64,000 bases of DNA from a virus. Where the stretch lies: positions 1 through 64,000 of the IMG/VR virus record IMGVR_UViG_3300023178_000037. The stretch is one strand, 5' to 3'. The notes under the pieces are model-generated. The model was not told the origin of the DNA. It did no database searches and saw only the letters and a program-made list of their open reading frames with translations. Within the stretch, counting starts at the first letter, position 1. The number at the start of each line of letters is the position of its first letter. Both the position numbers and the translations under genes were made by a program. Positions 60,790 through 64,000 of the stretch are shown piece after piece.

Positions 60790-61233
60790 TCATACAGTGG
60801 AAAGTTCAAACCGAAGAACTATAAAAAATACAAAGGTGACCCTACTAAAATCTTCTATCGTTCTCTATGGGAACGTAAATTTATGGTGTATTGCGATAAT
60901 AACGATGCAATTATAGAATGGGGTAGTGAAGAAATTGTAATTCCATACAAATCACCTATCGATAAGAAACCACATAGATACTTCCCTGACTTCTATATAA
61001 AATACGTGAATAGTAAGGGTCAGTCTGTTCGTGAAATTATAGAAGTTAAACCAAAGGCACAGACACTACCACCCAAAGAACAGAAACGTAAGACACAGAA
61101 ATTTTTACGTGAGATAGCAACCTACGCAACCAATCAGGCAAAATGGAAAGCCGCAGAAGAGTATTGTGCAGATCGAAGAATGCACTTTCGTATATTAACA
61201 GAAGATCATCTTCTACCCAAGAAAAAGAAATGA
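60787..61233 (+). CDS. 4: Head completion protein gp4
   Basis: Needed for head completion; related to TnsA-like nuclease folds. The opening SGKFKPKNYKKYKGDPTKIF then YRSLWERKFMVYCDNNDAII and IEWGSEEIVIPYKSPIDKK are clear family signatures; YFPDFYIKY and IIEVKPK hold the acidic/Lys nuclease-like motif (D-x, E-x-K). The length of 148 aa matches T4 gp4 (150). It is the first rightward gene; its stop overlaps the next start (ATGA). Confidence 0.93.
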   Translation: MSYSGKFKPKNYKKYKGDPTKIFYRSLWERKFMVYCDNNDAIIEWGSEEIVIPYKSPIDKKPHRYFPDFYIKYVNSKGQSVREIIEVKPKAQTLPPKEQKRKTQKFLREIATYATNQAKWKAAEEYCADRRMHFRILTEDHLLPKKKK

Positions 61234-61850
61234 AAGCAGTTGTATTTGATTTAGATGGAGTGTTAATAGATTCTCTTCCTAATATGAAAATGGCATGGGG
61301 GATAGTGCAACTCCATCATAAGATTGACATACCATTTTCTGAATATGAGAAACAGATTGGTAAACCCTTCTTTGATATTCTAACTGCAATCGGTATCACT
61401 GAAAATCATAGAGAAATAAAGAACACTTATAATGAGGCATCTCACATGACACTAGATGAGATAAAGATTTATCCTCATGCGATATCAACATTAAAAGAAT
61501 TGAGAGATAGGAACTACAAGATTGCGATATGTACATCTAAAGACTATGACAGAGTGTTACATGTATTTGCATCTTTAATATTAGATGGTGAGAAATTTCC
61601 TAGATTTGATTTCATCTGCGCTCCTAAAGAGGAAATTAGAGGTAAACCAGCTCCTGATCAATTACTATATACCTTAGCACACTTAAACGTTGACCCTAAA
61701 GATGCATACTTCGTTGGAGATATGCAATCTGATAAAGAGTGTGCAGAACGTGCTAATGTAAAATTTATACATGCAAAATATGGATTCGGTGATTTAAAAT
61801 GCGAACACTATCTAGACCAACTGTCGGACTTAACCAAGTTATTGGATTAA
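61230..61850 (+). CDS. HAD-superfamily phosphatase (206 aa)
   Basis: The start is the ATG at 61230 (overlapping the gp4 stop as ATGA), giving FDLDGV with nucleophile D7 and D9. Motif II lies in CTSKDYDRV (about residue 98), motif III Lys in IRGKPAPDQLLY (about 136) and motif IV in VGDMQSDKECAE (about 163). This is an HAD class IA hydrolase of the phosphoglycolate phosphatase/beta-PGM type with a helical cap (res. 17-85). The phosphorylated substrate cannot be inferred; its place directly before kdsB suggests a sugar phosphate. It overlaps kdsB by 52 nt. Confidence 0.85.
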   Translation: MKAVVFDLDGVLIDSLPNMKMAWGIVQLHHKIDIPFSEYEKQIGKPFFDILTAIGITENHREIKNTYNEASHMTLDEIKIYPHAISTLKELRDRNYKIAICTSKDYDRVLHVFASLILDGEKFPRFDFICAPKEEIRGKPAPDQLLYTLAHLNVDPKDAYFVGDMQSDKECAERANVKFIHAKYGFGDLKCEHYLDQLSDLTKLLD

Positions 61851-62566
61851 TTCCTGCACGTTGGAACTCATCTCGTTTTGAGGGTAAACCCCTTGCAGAA
61901 ATATGTGGTATACCTATGATTCATAGAGTATATAATCAATGTCTTCAATGTGAATCGTTAGATAGAATAGTAGTCTTGACTGACGATGAACGAATCAATC
62001 AGTATTGTGCATCCAATGAAATTCCATGTGTTGTAATTGATGAACCATGCGAGACAGGAACAGACCGTTGTGCGAAAGCGATTGAACTCTTAGATGGAGA
62101 TTACTTTGTAAATATCCAAGGTGACGAACCCCTAATCGACCCTTACACTATTGACACTTTGGTTAGAACATTTTTAGAAAATCCTGATCACTGGATGGCA
62201 GGAAATGCGTATGTAAAAATGCATGACGATTTAAAACTGCATGATAAGAATGTAGTTAAAGTTGTGTTCGATGTAACAGACAGTGCGTTGTTTTTTTCAC
62301 GTTTACCTATCCCATATCCTAAAGGTGATATGGAACAATACTATCAACAGTTGGGTTTATACGTTTTTACACGTGAAAGTTTAGAACGATTCTCAGACTT
62401 AGAACGTCTTCCATTAGAAAGATCGGAAGAAATTGAAATGTTGCGTTTTTTAGAACATGACTATAAGGTGAGAATGGTAGAAGTAACAGATGTGGGACTG
62501 TCCGTAGACACCCCTCACGATTTAAAGGAAGTAGAGAGATACATTAATGATATACAATATAACTAA
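61799..62566 (+). CDS. kdsB: CMP-KDO synthetase (3-deoxy-manno-octulosonate cytidylyltransferase)
   Basis: Activates KDO with CTP to CMP-KDO, the donor for lipopolysaccharide core and some capsules. Signature sequences are VIGLIPARWNSSRFEGKPL (residues 14-32), the VNIQGDEPLIDP segment at about 98-109 and the C-terminal VDTPHDLKEVER. The length of 255 aa matches bacterial KdsB. The only usable start is ATG 61799 inside the HAD gene, with 13 extra residues before the canonical opening and a weak GGTGA. It is probably used to modify host surface sugars or phage glycans. Confidence 0.92.
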   Translation: MRTLSRPTVGLNQVIGLIPARWNSSRFEGKPLAEICGIPMIHRVYNQCLQCESLDRIVVLTDDERINQYCASNEIPCVVIDEPCETGTDRCAKAIELLDGDYFVNIQGDEPLIDPYTIDTLVRTFLENPDHWMAGNAYVKMHDDLKLHDKNVVKVVFDVTDSALFFSRLPIPYPKGDMEQYYQQLGLYVFTRESLERFSDLERLPLERSEEIEMLRFLEHDYKVRMVEVTDVGLSVDTPHDLKEVERYINDIQYN

Positions 62567-63383
62567 CCCTAATTATACAATTGATGAAGAGAATCTTGCA
62601 AGATTAAAAGAAGACTTTGAAAGAGTAAGTGAATATTCTAAACCAAAACTTGTAAGATTGAATGATGCATTTCATCATTACAATCTAGTAGATGCTGATC
62701 ATCCAACATTACACTTTGCAAAAGGTCTATTAGAACATGGACACAGAGAACCCATACAAAAAGAAACGTTCATGGAAAAAATGAATGATCAAAAAGACAA
62801 TGTGTTATTTCATGCAGTTAAGTGTATGTTTTTAATACATGAAGAATTAATGAGAGGATTCTACTCACTTCCACAAGCTTATATAAATCATGACACTGGT
62901 AAATGGGTTGTACATCCAGGCTCGTTTCGTGTCAAAACACTTGTTCATACAGGTAAATGGGAACAGAATTTTATTGTATGGGATGATAAAGATATTCTAG
63001 AAGAAGACCCCATTGATTTTGACACTTGGTGTGGACACTTCTTACATAATGCAGAGTTTGAAAGAGACCTTCATGTTGCAGTAGAACCTCAAAATCATAG
63101 AGGTAAAAAAAGTCCTATTATAGAATTTCATGTTGGTGAAGATAGAGAAATGATGTACGCTCTTGCTCACAAAGTACACAATCGATTTAAAGTGAAACCT
63201 TATCTAAAAGGAGAGTGTCATCCTGACTTAGAAATATATTTTAGTGATGACCCCACTTCGAAGATACACGTTACGACTGCAGAGGGGTATGTTCTACAGG
63301 AACATGACCTAGTACACTTCCTAAATTTACATCCAACTATTAGAGATTTTAACACTGATAGAGTATTCATTTCATCGAATTAA
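62547..63383 (+). CDS. HPGS-domain protein, paralogue of the glycosyltransferase N-terminus (278 aa)
   Basis: Residues 89-170 align with residues 149-230 of the glycosyltransferase fusion at 25120: HAVKCMFLIHEELMRGFYSL against HSAKAHWLIHSIQEDGLWAP, VVHPGSFRV against RIHPGSIRS, and DPIDFDTW against EPIGFEDF. The general pattern, a His/Lys helix then HPG-S and an Arg, is unlike any family I can name; a ParB/Srx-like site is a guess. The C-terminal part (200-278) is beta-like. It follows kdsB with a 20-nt overlap and so may act in the same sugar pathway. Confidence 0.7.
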   Translation: MIYNITNPNYTIDEENLARLKEDFERVSEYSKPKLVRLNDAFHHYNLVDADHPTLHFAKGLLEHGHREPIQKETFMEKMNDQKDNVLFHAVKCMFLIHEELMRGFYSLPQAYINHDTGKWVVHPGSFRVKTLVHTGKWEQNFIVWDDKDILEEDPIDFDTWCGHFLHNAEFERDLHVAVEPQNHRGKKSPIIEFHVGEDREMMYALAHKVHNRFKVKPYLKGECHPDLEIYFSDDPTSKIHVTTAEGYVLQEHDLVHFLNLHPTIRDFNTDRVFISSN

Positions 63384-63391
63384 TATAAATA
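63384..63391 (+). promoter_or_regulatory. T4-type late promoter (TATAAATA) near the gp2-like start
   Basis: An exact consensus match 7 nt before the ATG of the next gene; the predicted leader would be one or two nucleotides. Confidence 0.55.
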
Positions 63392-63398
63392 ATAGACG

Positions 63399-63980
63399 AT
63401 GGCAGGTCTATTTGAACAATTTGATGAACTTTTACCAGCAGAGATAGAAGAAAAATCTGCAGAAAGTATCGATTGGTTCAGAAAGAATCTCAGAACAATA
63501 AGATTAAGAGTTGATGAAGTGTCACGTTCACAAGGTGTCACTGTTCAACCGTCTGAGATGAAGACAGGAGAGATGTTCTTATACTTGTATGATGCAAAAC
63601 ATAAAGAAACACTTCCATGGTACGACAAGTTTCCGTGCATGATTCTCTTAGAGAAGAATGCAAAGGGTTTTATGGGACTTAATCTACACTACATTGCACC
63701 TAGATTTCGTGCAAAGTTGTTAGATGAATTATACAAGATTAGTACAGACGAAGAACTAGAAGAACGAACTAGATTCAGAATAACATACGAACTATTGAAG
63801 AAGATTACAGATTTAAAGTATGGTATTCCTTGTGTTAAGAAATATTTGTGGGGTCACGTAAACAGTCGTATTCAAAGAGTAGACCCTGAACATTGGGACG
63901 TAGTGAGTATGTTACCACTACAAAGATTTAACGAAAATGCAAACACAGTGTATGCAAACAGTAAGAGGTATTTTAACTAA
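63399..63980 (+). CDS. Putative DNA end protector protein (gp2-like)
   Basis: The stretch MFLYLYDAKHKETLPWYDKF with PCMILLEKNAKGFMGLNLHY and IAPRFRAKLLDEL (residues 59-111) recalls the core of T4-like DNA end protector proteins, which cap packaged DNA against RecBCD after injection. In T4, gp2 lies close to gp4, as here. At 193 aa it is smaller than T4 gp2 (274). The identification is from memory of the motif, not an alignment. Other options are a minor head/tail completion protein. Its stop overlaps the next ATG (TAATG). Confidence 0.5.
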   Translation: MAGLFEQFDELLPAEIEEKSAESIDWFRKNLRTIRLRVDEVSRSQGVTVQPSEMKTGEMFLYLYDAKHKETLPWYDKFPCMILLEKNAKGFMGLNLHYIAPRFRAKLLDELYKISTDEELEERTRFRITYELLKKITDLKYGIPCVKKYLWGHVNSRIQRVDPEHWDVVSMLPLQRFNENANTVYANSKRYFN

Positions 63981-64000
63981 TGGGATTATTCGACTTTAAA
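63980..64000 (+). CDS. 5' end of a gene (partial)
   Basis: Seven codons (MGLFDFK) are visible before the window ends. The ATG overlaps the preceding stop codon. The product cannot be identified from this. Confidence 0.45.

Noticed and set aside
1-64000. tRNA genes, CRISPR arrays, insertion sequences or an integrase.
   Set aside because: None was recognised on reading both strands; gaps are too short for most, and repeats found are inside coding genes.

Overview
The window looks like part of the genome of a T4-like (Tevenvirinae-type) marine myovirus, close in layout to cyanophages and SAR11 pelagiphages. The evidence is an AT-rich sequence, a nearly complete T4 late module in the order 48-53-27-5-25-6-7-8-10 position, then 13-14-15-16-17-18-19-20-21-22-23 and uvsY-uvsW-55-47-46, DUF4815-type and MATVIQ-type fibre proteins, several 2-oxoglutarate oxygenases, and a TATAAATA late-promoter motif together with a gp55 sigma factor. 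There is no photosynthesis gene in the window, so a heterotrophic proteobacterial host is as likely as a cyanobacterium. Host and closest relative are inferences.

Layout. Everything from 1 to 60743 is read from the minus strand; 60787 to the end is read from the plus strand. Positions 1-9106 hold recombination, late-transcription and accessory genes (gp46, gp47, gp55, an IscU/A-type Fe-S pair, an EF-hand and small membrane protein cluster, uvsW, an oxygenase, uvsY, a tail-tube-like paralogue). Positions 9194-21902 hold the capsid, packaging, sheath, tube and neck genes (gp23 down to gp13). Positions 21949-25074 hold an accessory block with two Fe(II)/2-oxoglutarate oxygenases and a DUF6065-like protein, apparently with its own perfect sigma70-type promoter. 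Positions 25120-38375 hold a glycosyltransferase fusion and about twelve adjacent fibre or adhesin genes, four of which consist of an unusual proline-phased repeat and one of which ends in a Hint (intein-like) domain. Positions 38375-60743 hold the baseplate: a 2363-residue DUF4815 protein, gp8, a gp7-position giant, gp6, gp25, a coiled-coil protein, gp5, a gp27-like hub, gp53 and gp48. Positions 60787-64000 hold gp4, a HAD phosphatase, CMP-KDO synthetase, a protein sharing a domain with the glycosyltransferase, and a gp2-like protein.

How it works together. gp55 would direct RNA polymerase to the TATAAATA elements listed here, which precede most late transcription units. At five genes the element lies exactly 5 nt before the ATG, which by T4 geometry predicts leaderless mRNAs. 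gp46/47, UvsW and UvsY serve recombination-dependent replication; gp20/21/22/23 build the prohead; gp16/17 package DNA; gp13/14/15/18/19 make neck and tail; the long baseplate and fibre block provides adsorption. Sugar-modifying genes (KdsB, HAD, glycosyltransferase) and oxygenases probably alter virion or host surface molecules.

Intergenic space is small; no stretch above 300 bases lacks a gene. No tRNA, rRNA, CRISPR array or insertion sequence was seen.
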